In this document: in pieces, positions 16,997 through 24,669 of the stretch | How positions within the stretch are numbered: position 1 is the stretch's first letter | How the letters are laid out: each line of letters begins with the position of its first letter | Origin: Anaerolineae bacterium | GTDB taxonomy: Bacteria > Chloroflexota > Anaerolineae > Aggregatilineales > Phototrophicaceae | Length of the DNA: 46,126 bases | NCBI GenBank assembly: GCA_022823165.1 | Contig: JAJDXR010000027.1 | Location: forward strand, 1 to 46,126 | Reading direction: 5' to 3' | Notes under the pieces: generated by a model | What the model was told of the DNA's origin: nothing | What the model saw: the letters and a program-made list of their open reading frames with translations, nothing else | Databases searched by the model: none | Made by a program: the position numbers and the translations under genes

Positions 16997-18399
16997 GCGT
17001 CGAACTCAAGTCGAACGACTTCGTCGCCCTGGCTGATATCGCCCTGCGCAATCCCGACTTGCAGCGCGCGGTGGGCGCCGGCACCCGCGGCGGCTATCAG
17101 AAGCGCGCCGAGACCATGTTCGCGCGCAGCCGCGAGCACGGCGAGCACATGCGCCAGCAAGCGGCTGAAGCCAAACGCCGCGCCCTGCGCAAACTGCCGG
17201 ATCTGCTGGAAACCGCTGAGCGCAACTTGATCGCCAATGGCTGGCAGGTGGCTTGGGCTGAGGACGCCGCTGAAGCCAATCAACTGGTGCTGGACATCGC
17301 GCGGCGACACGGCGTCGAGACGGTCACCAAAAGCAAGTCCATGCTCAGTGAAGAGCTGGGCGTCAACCACGCCATGGAGGCGGCCGGCCTGCGCGTGGTC
17401 GAGACCGACCTGGGCGAGTACATCATCCAGCTCAATAACGAGACGCCGAGCCACATCGTGGCGCCGGTCATGCACAAGACCAAAGCCGAAATCCGCGATA
17501 TCTTCGTGCGCGAGCTGGATATGAAGCCGACCGACGACGCCGAAGAGATGGTCGCCTTCGCCCGCAAGATGCTGCGCGACGATTTTCTCAAGTCCGATAT
17601 GGGCATTTCCGGCGGCAACTTTCTCATCGCCGAGACCGGCTCCATCGGCCTGGTCATGAACGAAGGCAACGGCCGCCTGTGCACTTCCATGCCGCGTGTG
17701 CATATCGCCCTGGTGGGCATCGAGAAAATCGTCGAAACAGTCGCAGACTACGCCACCTTGACGCAAGTGCTGCCCAGCAGCTCGACCGGCCAAAAGCTGA
17801 CCGTGTACACCAATATTCTCAACGGGCCCGGGCGCGCCGCCGAGGGCGACGGGCCTGAGCACAGTTATGTCATCCTGGTCGATAATGGCCGCTCGCAAAT
17901 CTACGGCAGCGACTACGCCGAGGCGCTGACTTGCATCCGCTGCGGCGCCTGCCAGAATGCCTGCCCGGTCTACCGCAGCACCGGCGGCCACGCTTATGGC
18001 TGGGTCTATGGGGGACCCATCGGCGCTGTGCTGACGCCGTTGCTGGTCGGCTTGGAAAACGCCCAGCCCCTGCCCCACGCCAGCAGCCTCTGCGGCAGCT
18101 GCAAGCAAGTCTGCCCGGTCGACATCGACCTGCCGCGCATGCTGCTGGACCTGCGCCGGGACCTGGTGCGCGACGGCCATTCGAAGGTCGGCTGGGATAC
18201 CGCCATGAAACTCTGGGCGGTCGGCATGACCTCAGCCGCGCGCTTTGCCCTGGGCGGGAAAGCCGCCCGCGCCGGCCAACATATCATGGGTGATTATATG
18301 CCCGGCATCCTGGGCAATTGGAGCAAACACCGCGATTTTCCCGATTTCGCGCCCAAGCCCTTCCGCCAGCTCTGGAAAGAACGCCATGAACGCTCGTGA
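16993..18399 (+). CDS. lutB: L-lactate utilisation protein LutB (4Fe-4S subunit)
   Basis: This 468-residue electron-transfer subunit has an N-terminal LutB/YkgF domain (AEANQLVLDIARRHGVETVT, KSMLSEELGVNHAMEAAG, SLGISG-like MGISGGNFLIAETGSIGL). Two 4Fe-4S motifs follow: CIRCGACQNACPVY at about residue 313 and LCGSCKQVCPVDIDLPRML at about 366. The Lut C-terminal segment follows them (LRRDLVRDGHSKVGWDTAMK). It passes electrons from lactate oxidation toward the quinone pool. It starts within the end of lutA (ATGA overlap) and its last 14 bases overlap the lutC start, so all three are translationally coupled. Confidence 0.95.
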   Translation: MSVELKSNDFVALADIALRNPDLQRAVGAGTRGGYQKRAETMFARSREHGEHMRQQAAEAKRRALRKLPDLLETAERNLIANGWQVAWAEDAAEANQLVLDIARRHGVETVTKSKSMLSEELGVNHAMEAAGLRVVETDLGEYIIQLNNETPSHIVAPVMHKTKAEIRDIFVRELDMKPTDDAEEMVAFARKMLRDDFLKSDMGISGGNFLIAETGSIGLVMNEGNGRLCTSMPRVHIALVGIEKIVETVADYATLTQVLPSSSTGQKLTVYTNILNGPGRAAEGDGPEHSYVILVDNGRSQIYGSDYAEALTCIRCGACQNACPVYRSTGGHAYGWVYGGPIGAVLTPLLVGLENAQPLPHASSLCGSCKQVCPVDIDLPRMLLDLRRDLVRDGHSKVGWDTAMKLWAVGMTSAARFALGGKAARAGQHIMGDYMPGILGNWSKHRDFPDFAPKPFRQLWKERHERS

Positions 18400-19033
18400 T
18401 CGTATTCTGAGCCGGCTGCGTCAGGCGCGGGCGAGCCAAGGCTCGCCCCTACAGCCGCCAACGGAGGGCGAACGCCGCCGCATGCTGCCTCTGCCCGAGC
18501 TGAGCGATGAGGAGCGCCTGGAATGCTTCGCCAGCGAGGCCGCAGCGCTGGGCTGCGTCGTCTATCGGATGAGCCGCGGCGAGGCGCTGGAACAGATCAT
18601 GGATTTGCTCGATGGCGACAAGTCGGTGCTGAGTTGGGCGGAGGAAGAGCTGCCCTACCCCGGCTTGCACGAGCTGTTGGCGTCGCTGGATGTGTCAGTC
18701 GCGCCGCCGGACGATGGCAATGTCCGCGTCGGCATCACCGGTGTCTCGGCCGCGCTGGCCGCCACCGGCAGCCTCGTGCTGGAGAGCGGCGCCGGACGCC
18801 CCCGCAGCGCCTCGCTATTGCCCGACCGGCATATCGCCCTGCTGACGCCCGAGCAGCTTCTGAACGATCTCGAATCCTGGCAGAGCGCCCAGCAAACGCT
18901 AGGGTATCCGGCTTTCAAAGACGCCAGTAACACCGTCATCGTGACGGGACCCAGCAAGACCGCTGATATCGGCCATCAACTGGTCAAAGGCGCCCACGGG
19001 CCGCGCGAGCTGCATATCATCGTTCTGGACTGA
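18386..19033 (+). CDS. lutC: L-lactate utilisation protein LutC, with an in-frame repeat insertion
   Basis: This 215-residue protein belongs to the LutC/YkgG family, the third component of the lactate oxidation complex. Family features are the N-terminal MNARDRILSRLRQA, then VGITGVSAALAATGSLVLES (glycine- and serine-rich signature), the RSASLLPDRHIALLTPEQLL segment, and the ending VTGPSKTADIGHQLVKGAHGPRELHIIVLD. The start at 18386 lies inside the end of lutB. A complete copy of the palindromic repeat (18429-18452) is part of the coding sequence and is read as roughly RASQGSPLQ near residues 15-23. It sits in the variable linker after the first helix and keeps the frame, so the protein is probably still functional. 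Confidence 0.92.
   Translation: MNARDRILSRLRQARASQGSPLQPPTEGERRRMLPLPELSDEERLECFASEAAALGCVVYRMSRGEALEQIMDLLDGDKSVLSWAEEELPYPGLHELLASLDVSVAPPDDGNVRVGITGVSAALAATGSLVLESGAGRPRSASLLPDRHIALLTPEQLLNDLESWQSAQQTLGYPAFKDASNTVIVTGPSKTADIGHQLVKGAHGPRELHIIVLD
18429..18452 (+). repeat. REP-like palindrome inside lutC (arms GGGCGAGCC/GGCTCGCCC)
   Basis: Perfect nine-base arms, AA loop and CTAC tail, identical to the intergenic copies at 35876-35899 and 45950-45973. It lies wholly within the lutC coding sequence without breaking the frame. This is direct evidence that the family moves rather than arising separately at each site. Confidence 0.9.
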
Positions 19034-19040
19034 GTGTCTG

Positions 19041-19063
19041 GACGAGCCAGGGCTCGCCCCTAC
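19041..19063 (+). repeat. REP-like palindrome between convergent lutC and dehydrogenase genes
   Basis: GACGAGCC and GGCTCGCC arms with the CCTAC tail, lying in the 26-base gap between lutC and the convergent oxidoreductase gene and overlapping the latter's last codons. The hairpin could separate converging transcripts; no T-run follows it. Confidence 0.75.
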
Positions 19064-20196
19064 CGGCGACTGCGGTTGGACTGCGGCGGCTTGGCGATAT
19101 AGCTTTGCAGCAAATCGGCGTATTCTTGCGCGTCAATCGGCAGCGGCACGGTCGCTCGCTTATGCGCGGACAGGATGATGGCGTTGTTCAGCATGACCGA
19201 GTTCAAGCCTGCTTCCGCAGGCGCGATCAAGTCGGCTCCGTTCAGTATCGCATCGGCGAAGTTCTCAATCACCCACTCGTGCTGATTGGTTTGGCGCGCT
19301 TCAAAAGAAACCAGCTCGCGGCTGACCGGCAGTTTGGCGCCTTTGCCCGCTTCGCGAATATGCTTGCTGGATGACCACTCGTTGCGGTAGAGCGCCAACT
19401 CATCATTCTCATATACCAGTTTGCCGCAATCGCCGACGATCTCCAGCCGATTGGTACCGGGCGATTCGCCGGTCGAGGCGATGAAATGGCCGACCAGACC
19501 GCTGTCGTATTCAAAATAGGCTGTCACCTCATCCTCGACTTCGATATGATGATGCTTGCCGAAGCTGACCTGCCCGTTGACGCGCGCCGGCATGCCCACC
19601 AGCCACTGGAAAAGGTCGAGATTGTGCGGGCATTGATTCATCAGTACGCCGCCGCCCTCGCTGGCCCAGCCGCCGCGCCAGGGCCGGCTGTCGAAGTAAT
19701 ACTGTGTGCGGAACCAATCAGTGATGATCCAGGTGCAGCGAATCAAAGCGCCCAGCGCGCCGCTTTCGATGATGGCCTTGACCTTGCGCCACTGCCCCCA
19801 GGTGCGTTGCATGAACATGGCGGCGAAGACGAGCTCCGGATGCTTAAGCCTGGCGGCGCTGGCGTCATCCAGCAAGCGCCGCGCCGCCCCCACATGCACG
19901 GCGATCGGCTTTTCGACCAGCACATGCATGCCGCGCTCGAAAGCCTGGCGGCACATTTCGGGATGATCGTAATGCGGCGTGGCGATGATAACCGCATCCA
20001 GCTCAACTGCCTCCAGCATACGCTCGTAGGCTTGATAACGCGGGACATCCGAATAGGCGTCGGCGTCCAGCAGAGCGAAGCTGTGGTCGCAGATGGCGCT
20101 TAATTCCGTGCTGGGCAAAGCCATCACATGGTCGACATGCTCGCTGCCCATGCTGCCGATGCCGACGATGCCGATTTTGATTTGGGCTTGGGTCAT
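19060..20196 (-). CDS. Gfo/Idh/MocA-family sugar dehydrogenase
   Basis: This 378-residue NAD(P)-dependent oxidoreductase acts on sugars or inositols. The N-terminal Rossmann fold reads IKIGIVGIGSMGSEHVDHVM (GxGxxG). MHVLVEKPIAVHVGAARRLL holds the conserved EKP catalytic Lys. GGVLMNQCPHNLDLFQWLVG holds the catalytic-region His of the second domain, followed by VEDEVTAYFEYDSGLVGHF. I chose the ATG at 20196 (GAGGAG five bases before it) instead of an ATG 39 bases upstream. It is the last gene behind ABC operon 2 on the same strand (127-base gap) and may act on the sugar imported by that system. The exact substrate is unknown. Confidence 0.92.
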   Translation of the reverse strand: MTQAQIKIGIVGIGSMGSEHVDHVMALPSTELSAICDHSFALLDADAYSDVPRYQAYERMLEAVELDAVIIATPHYDHPEMCRQAFERGMHVLVEKPIAVHVGAARRLLDDASAARLKHPELVFAAMFMQRTWGQWRKVKAIIESGALGALIRCTWIITDWFRTQYYFDSRPWRGGWASEGGGVLMNQCPHNLDLFQWLVGMPARVNGQVSFGKHHHIEVEDEVTAYFEYDSGLVGHFIASTGESPGTNRLEIVGDCGKLVYENDELALYRNEWSSSKHIREAGKGAKLPVSRELVSFEARQTNQHEWVIENFADAILNGADLIAPAEAGLNSVMLNNAIILSAHKRATVPLPIDAQEYADLLQSYIAKPPQSNRSRR

Positions 20197-20323
20197 TTGC
20201 TCTCCTCGGTACGCGCTGACGTCTATGTGGCGCAAACGCGCTGATTATAGCGCAAGCAGCGAGCCTGTGTATGGGCGAGCGGCAGGGATGCCCGCCCCGA
20301 GGATTCGTAACTGCGGACGGCGC

Positions 20324-21205
20324 CTAGCCCTTGACCGCGCCGAATGTCAAACCGCGCACGATAAAGCGCTGGACCATTAAAGACAAGAGGACCGGCACCG
20401 TCACCGCAATCAGCATTCGGGTAGTAACAAAGCCGAAGTCGATACCGCGCACGGTATCGGAGCCGGCCACCAGCATCGGATAGGGCTTCCAGTCGCGATT
20501 GGCCAGTACGCTGGCGAAGAGGAATTCGTTCCAGGCGAAGGCGAAGCAGATCAGAGTCGAGGCCACCAGCGCCGGCTTCGCCAGCGGCAGCGCGATGCGC
20601 CAGAAGGTGGTGAATTCGCTGGCGCCGTCCACCAGGGCCGCTTCGCGCAATTCATGCGGCAGATCGGCGAAGTAATCGCGCATGATCAAGACGGCGAAGG
20701 GCAGCGTGAAGGTGGCGTTGACGATGACCATACCCGCCAAGGTGTCCAGCAGCTTTAGATCGCGGAACATCAATACAAAGGGAATCAGCGTAGCTACCGG
20801 CGGCAGGAAGCGCTGCGACAAGAACCAGGAGACCAGATTGCGGTTGCCGATGCCATACTTGAAGCGCGCCAGGCCGTAACCCGCCAGCGTCCCCAGCGTG
20901 GTCGCCACGATGGTCGCGCCCAGCGAAATCAGCGTACTGTTGCGCAGCGCCTTGAATGTTTCCGGGCCACCGGAGCCAAATTCCGTCTGCCAATTCTGCA
21001 AGTTGGGCTCGAATTGGACAAAGGGGATGATCGATCCATCTTTCCATTCCGACTTAAACGAAGTCAGAGCGGCATAACCAAAAGGCGAAAAGGCGATGAA
21101 GGTGCAGATAAGCGCCAGCGCGATAATGAACCGGTCGCTGAGTGAGGCGCGCAAGAAGGCGCTGCGAGGTTCTCTCAGCGGGAGAGTCTTGGCTTTAGCT
21201 GTCAT
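20324..21205 (-). CDS. Carbohydrate ABC transporter permease (MalG type), operon 2
   Basis: This 293-residue permease subunit has a cytosolic N-terminus (about residues 1-25) and six membrane segments, beginning with FIIALALICTFIAFSPFGYA. The EAA loop is LPHELREAALVDGASEFTTF (about residues 184-203), followed by RIALPLAKPALVA. AGGAG lies a few bases before the ATG at 21205. It is separated from the partner permease gene by 56 bases containing a palindrome. With its partner and the binding protein it forms an importer that lacks its own ATPase gene. Confidence 0.93.
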   Translation of the reverse strand: MTAKAKTLPLREPRSAFLRASLSDRFIIALALICTFIAFSPFGYAALTSFKSEWKDGSIIPFVQFEPNLQNWQTEFGSGGPETFKALRNSTLISLGATIVATTLGTLAGYGLARFKYGIGNRNLVSWFLSQRFLPPVATLIPFVLMFRDLKLLDTLAGMVIVNATFTLPFAVLIMRDYFADLPHELREAALVDGASEFTTFWRIALPLAKPALVASTLICFAFAWNEFLFASVLANRDWKPYPMLVAGSDTVRGIDFGFVTTRMLIAVTVPVLLSLMVQRFIVRGLTFGAVKG

Positions 21206-21223
21206 CGCTTTTCTCCTGACGGC

Positions 21224-21247
21224 GGGCGACGCACAGAGTCGCCCTAC
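21224..21247 (+). repeat. REP-like palindrome between the two permease genes of operon 2
   Basis: Arms GGGCGAC (21224-21230) and GTCGCCC (21238-21244) with a seven-base loop and the TAC tail. This copy has a shorter stem and larger loop than the type copies. It lies in the 56-base gap between the permease genes. Confidence 0.7.
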
Positions 21248-21261
21248 AGCTTTATCCGTCC

Positions 21262-22173
21262 TTATTCGAAACGCTCGCGCACACGATAGAAATAGATTGA
21301 TGAGACAACGATCGACACAATCACCATGAGATAGGCCAGGGCGGCGGCTTCGCCCAGTTGGAAACTGCCGACCAGCCCCTTTTCATAGGCGTAGTAGACA
21401 TAAGTCTGTGTGACCGAGCCGGGACCACCGCGCGTTAAACTATAGGGAATGTCGATAATCTTCAAAGATTCGACCATGCGCAGCAGCATAACCGTGCCCA
21501 ATGCCGGCGCGATCATGGGAAAGGTGATCCAACGGAAGAGGATCCAATTCGACTTGGAATCAAGACGCGCGGATTCGTAGAGGTCATCGGGCACGGCTTG
21601 CATGGCCGCCAAAACCACGATAAAGACAAAGGGCGTCCACTGCCAGACATCAGTGAGCATGACAGCCAGGCGCGCCGGCATGGGTTCAATGAACCAGTTG
21701 ACCCGCCCCAGGCCGATGCCTTCCAGGACATTGTTCAAGGGGCCCGACTGTTCGTTGAAGATCACCACGCCCAGCCAGCCCAAGGCAATAGGCGCGGCAA
21801 ATAGCGGCATCGTAACAATTGCTCGCATTTGTCTCAAGAAGGGCAGATTATGATTGAAGACCCAGGCGACGAAGGTGCCGAAGAAGAGCGTCGTCGCCGT
21901 GCTGCCGAGGAAGAGAAAGGCGCTGAAGCTGGCCGTGCTGACCGCTTTTTTGTCGACCTTCTCATCATCAATGCCGAGGATCTCGGCGTAGTTCTCGAAG
22001 CCGATATATTTGGGATTTCTGCCCAGGCGATAATTGGTCATGCTCAAGCCGAAGGAATAAATCAGCGGAAATAAGGTGAACGCCAGGATCCAAATGACGC
22101 CGGGCATCAAGAACAGGTACTTGGCTCGATTGTTCTTGAGTGTACCGTCGGAGCGTTTAGCTTTTGCGGCCAT
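21262..22173 (-). CDS. Carbohydrate ABC transporter permease (MalF type), operon 2
   Basis: This 303-residue membrane subunit has a charged N-terminus (MAAKAKRSDGTLKNNRAKYL) followed by a membrane segment (LFLMPGVIWILAFTLFPLIY) and a full permease core. The EAA loop reads VPDDLYESARLDSKSNWILF (about residues 194-213) and departs slightly from consensus: the usual Gly after Asp is Ser here. AGGGA precedes the ATG at 22173. It follows the binding-protein gene after a 133-base gap that carries two palindromes, almost the same spacing as in ABC operon 1. Confidence 0.92.
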   Translation of the reverse strand: MAAKAKRSDGTLKNNRAKYLFLMPGVIWILAFTLFPLIYSFGLSMTNYRLGRNPKYIGFENYAEILGIDDEKVDKKAVSTASFSAFLFLGSTATTLFFGTFVAWVFNHNLPFLRQMRAIVTMPLFAAPIALGWLGVVIFNEQSGPLNNVLEGIGLGRVNWFIEPMPARLAVMLTDVWQWTPFVFIVVLAAMQAVPDDLYESARLDSKSNWILFRWITFPMIAPALGTVMLLRMVESLKIIDIPYSLTRGGPGSVTQTYVYYAYEKGLVGSFQLGEAAALAYLMVIVSIVVSSIYFYRVRERFE

Positions 22174-22207
22174 CGGAATCGTCCCTGAAGTCCTTGTGTT
22201 TTGTGTG

Positions 22208-22230
22208 GGGCGACCCGATAAGCCGCCCCT
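22208..22230 (+). repeat. REP-like palindrome, degenerate copy upstream of the operon 2 permease
   Basis: GGGCGACCC on the left pairs only partly with the right arm GCCGCCC; the loop is GATAA and the tail is CTGA instead of CTAC. It looks like a decayed copy placed next to a perfect one. Confidence 0.55.
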
Positions 22231-22251
22231 GAAGTTGTTATGTTCTGTGGT

Positions 22252-22276
22252 GGGCGACCCGTCGGGTCGCCCCTAC
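22252..22276 (+). repeat. REP-like palindrome downstream of the operon 2 binding-protein gene
   Basis: Perfect nine-base arms GGGCGACCC (22252-22260) and GGGTCGCCC (22264-22272) with a GTC loop and CTAC tail. On the transcript it lies about 30 bases after the binding-protein stop codon, where it could shield the upstream message from 3' exonucleases. Confidence 0.85.
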
Positions 22277-22306
22277 AAGTATCGCCAGGAAGTCAGCTAA
22301 ACCAGG

Positions 22307-23980
22307 CTACATGCCGCCCATGTAACCGATAGCTTGCTGGTAAATCTCCAGCTGGCTGTCGACATCCAGATCGTCAGTGATCTCCGCCCAGTCCTCAGCC
22401 GTGTTGTCCAGCGCTTCCTGCGCCGAGGATTGCCCGGTCATCGCCTCGGACAAGCGGATATCCAGCGTCTCCTGGATGTATTCCAGCGTGCCGGGGATGC
22501 GCAGGTAGGTCAGCGAGGTCGGCTTGTCATAGACATTGGAGCCGTAGGCGTTGATGTAGCGCTCCATATCGCCGGCATCGAAGCCCACAGCGGTGTAGTC
22601 TTCGGAGACGGCAGTGCCGCGCGGCTCATACAGCTGGTAGGTGCAGCAGGGATCAACGCCCTGCCAGCCCGTGGTGGCGTTGTAGAAGTTGATGGACGGG
22701 TTGGCGATCAGCGCCATGTAGAAATAGGTCAACTCGGGATTCTCGCTGAAAGACGACATGGTCGGGTGCCAACTGCCGCCGGTGGTATTGCCAACGCAGT
22801 TGGGGTTCTCTGTGTCGGTGACAAACTCGCCGATTTCGCGGTCGTACCACTCGCTGGAGCAGGGCGTAACGTCCGCGCCCAGCACACCGCGGATGGCGGA
22901 GCGCTCGGTATTTTGCGACAGCGAGCCGACATCGCCCCAGCTGAAGGTGGCGATAGCGTTGCCGCCGAGGAAGTTATCCCAGGCTTCGCCCAGCTGCCAG
23001 CCAAATTGCGCTTCCTGGCCGGTGGCCGCCAGTTCTTGCAGGAATTCTAGCGCGCGCACGTGGCCCGGCTCGTTGATCAGCGGCGTCATATCGTCGGGAT
23101 CGAACCAGTAGACATTGTCATACTTGGTGACGGCGCGCGGATCATCGCCATCGGCCGGCGTCACGGCGAAGGAGGCCGAGAGCGTGGCGAAGTGGAAGTG
23201 GCCCTGCCCGCCCGGCGCCAGATGCAAGCTGATGCCGTCATCGGGATCGCCGTCGCCGTTCCAGTCCTTGCCATTGAAGAAGCTGGTGATCGCCAGCAAG
23301 TCCTGCCAGGTGACAATCGGGTAGGGCATGGGCGAGCCGACTTCGGCTTCGTAGGCGGCTTGCCATTCGGGGTCACTGAGGATATCGTGGCGGTAGTAGA
23401 GCAACTGGGCATCGCCGTCCATCTGCGTGCCGTAGGTCTCGCCGCCCCATTGCAGCAGAGCGCGGAAAGCCGGCGCCGTGTCCTCGGGCGACCAGTGGGC
23501 GAAGCGCTCATCACCGATCCATTGATCAACCGGCTGGATCCAACCGTTGCTGACCCAATCGCCGTACTGCCAGGCGGCGCCGATGAAGACGTCGTAAGTG
23601 TACTGCTGGGTGAGGAAGTCGGCCGGGATGGTCGTGCCGAGCTGATTATAGGGAATCTCGACGATTTCCAGCTCCGCGCCGGTAGCCGCTTCAAAAGCGT
23701 TGCGCCAGAAGTAGATGGTGCCGGAGATGCCGCCGCGCGAGCCCTGACCCAGGACGCCGAAGGTTATCGTCTTGCCTTCGCCCAGGGCGTGGCCGTCGGG
23801 GATGTTGGCGTTCATGAGCGCTTCAAAGGCGAGGGTCTGCTCGAGTTCGGTCTCGGCGACTTCGGGAATGGGAAATAGGTCTTCGGCGGTTTTGCCGAAG
23901 AATGTGTCCTGGGCGGCGACGCCGAAGACGCCGGTCAGCAGAACAAGTATCGAAATGAGAATACCGATTTTGACTTTCAT
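22307..23980 (-). CDS. Extracellular sugar-binding protein of ABC operon 2
   Basis: This 557-residue solute-binding protein is longer than the usual ~420 residues. MKVKIGILISILVLLTGVFGVAAQ is the signal peptide. The mature protein has LEIVEIPYNQLGTTIPADFL near the start and an acidic, calcium-loop-like stretch DWNGDGDPDDGISLHL. Tryptophan-rich parts (AWQYGDWVSNGWIQPVDQW) could line the sugar site, and the C-terminal part has YFYMALIANPSINFYNATTG. CAGGAG precedes the ATG at 23980, so the longer frame from 24058 is not used. The length and the double binding-domain motifs resemble binding proteins for polyols or oligosaccharides; the ligand is not identifiable. Confidence 0.9.
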   Translation of the reverse strand: MKVKIGILISILVLLTGVFGVAAQDTFFGKTAEDLFPIPEVAETELEQTLAFEALMNANIPDGHALGEGKTITFGVLGQGSRGGISGTIYFWRNAFEAATGAELEIVEIPYNQLGTTIPADFLTQQYTYDVFIGAAWQYGDWVSNGWIQPVDQWIGDERFAHWSPEDTAPAFRALLQWGGETYGTQMDGDAQLLYYRHDILSDPEWQAAYEAEVGSPMPYPIVTWQDLLAITSFFNGKDWNGDGDPDDGISLHLAPGGQGHFHFATLSASFAVTPADGDDPRAVTKYDNVYWFDPDDMTPLINEPGHVRALEFLQELAATGQEAQFGWQLGEAWDNFLGGNAIATFSWGDVGSLSQNTERSAIRGVLGADVTPCSSEWYDREIGEFVTDTENPNCVGNTTGGSWHPTMSSFSENPELTYFYMALIANPSINFYNATTGWQGVDPCCTYQLYEPRGTAVSEDYTAVGFDAGDMERYINAYGSNVYDKPTSLTYLRIPGTLEYIQETLDIRLSEAMTGQSSAQEALDNTAEDWAEITDDLDVDSQLEIYQQAIGYMGGM

Positions 23981-24040
23981 GGAAGTCTCCTGAGGTATAC
24001 ATACGAACAAATACAAAAACACAGGGAGCGCAGAGCCTAC

Positions 24041-24066
24041 GAATCCGTGTAGATGCACACGGATTC
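24041..24066 (-). promoter_or_regulatory. Perfect 10-bp inverted repeat upstream of ABC operon 2, candidate operator
   Basis: GAATCCGTGT (24041-24050) and ACACGGATTC (24057-24066) are exact inverted arms with a six-base centre AGATGC. They sit 61-86 bases before the binding-protein start. There is no T-run on either side, so a terminator for the HNH gene is unlikely. A dimeric regulator site (LacI- or GntR-sized) is the simplest reading. Confidence 0.45.
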
Positions 24067-24108
24067 TAACAATCTATTCTCATTTTGGCAAAAAAAACGA
24101 GACGAAGA

Positions 24109-24501
24109 TCACGACTTCCTTCTCCCGCAGCGACAGTCAATGACCAGCTTGCCTTTGATGCGGTTGCACTCGGCGCAGAGCAGTTGCAGGTTGTCATAAC
24201 TCGACCGGCCGCCCCTGGCGATGGGAAGGATGTGATCCAGCACCAGGTTGTCCACTTCGCCGCAGTTGGCGCAGCGCTCGCCGTATTGCGCCGCCAGACT
24301 ATCAAAGTACTTGGCGTAACCGGCCCGCAGCGCCTGCCGTTCACGCCGCTTGACTTGTGGCGGTACCGCCCGCTTGTAGGCGCTGGATCGCTCCTGGCGT
24401 TTAAGGGATCGACCGCCGCGCGCCATGAAACGAGCGAGATCGCTATCTGGCGAATGACACTGGCAGCGGCGCGTCAGCCGCCCGCAGTAGGCGCAGTACA
24501 T
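24109..24501 (-). CDS. HNH endonuclease with an N-terminal zinc ribbon
   Basis: This 130-residue protein starts MYCAYCGRLTRRCQC, a short zinc-binding knuckle. A basic middle follows (RSLKRQERSSAYKRAVPPQVKRRERQAL, quoted in part), and then the HNH core: CANCGEVDNLVLDHILP (zinc Cys pair and the catalytic D89-H90), IARGGRSSYDNLQLLCAECN (second Asn and Cys pair) and RIKG. A further CxC is found near the end (DCRCGRRKS). The domain matches the McrA/5-methylcytosine-nuclease-like HNH fold, which occurs in restriction enzymes, phage and homing nucleases. I chose 24501 because longer readings would run into the divergent dehydrogenase. It has no clear partner gene and its role is unknown. Confidence 0.82.
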   Translation of the reverse strand: MYCAYCGRLTRRCQCHSPDSDLARFMARGGRSLKRQERSSAYKRAVPPQVKRRERQALRAGYAKYFDSLAAQYGERCANCGEVDNLVLDHILPIARGGRSSYDNLQLLCAECNRIKGKLVIDCRCGRRKS

Positions 24502-24669
24502 AATCCGCCCGCTTCTGTTTTTGCCGAGCTCATGCCAAAGCATAGCAGATAAAGAAGGCCCAAGGCCGCTCTGGCTGGCGGCATTCTGTTGGCGCGACGG
24601 GCGAGGCTTTGCAGTATTGCGGCTTTGGGCTAGAGTGTAGCCGTATCCAAAGCAAAGCGAACCCGCCCC

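Noticed and set aside
16543..18180. Long open frame (545 residues) antisense to lutAB
   Set aside because: It is the mirror of a GC-rich coding region, shows no domain pattern, and the opposite strand encodes clear LutA and LutB proteins.
19041..19063. Intrinsic terminator between convergent genes
   Set aside because: A hairpin is present but there is no T-run on either strand, so it is annotated only as a repeat.
20274..20298. Further palindrome copy downstream of the operon 2 permease
   Set aside because: GGGCGAGCGGC and the opposing GCCCGCCCC pair too poorly to call a member of the family with confidence.
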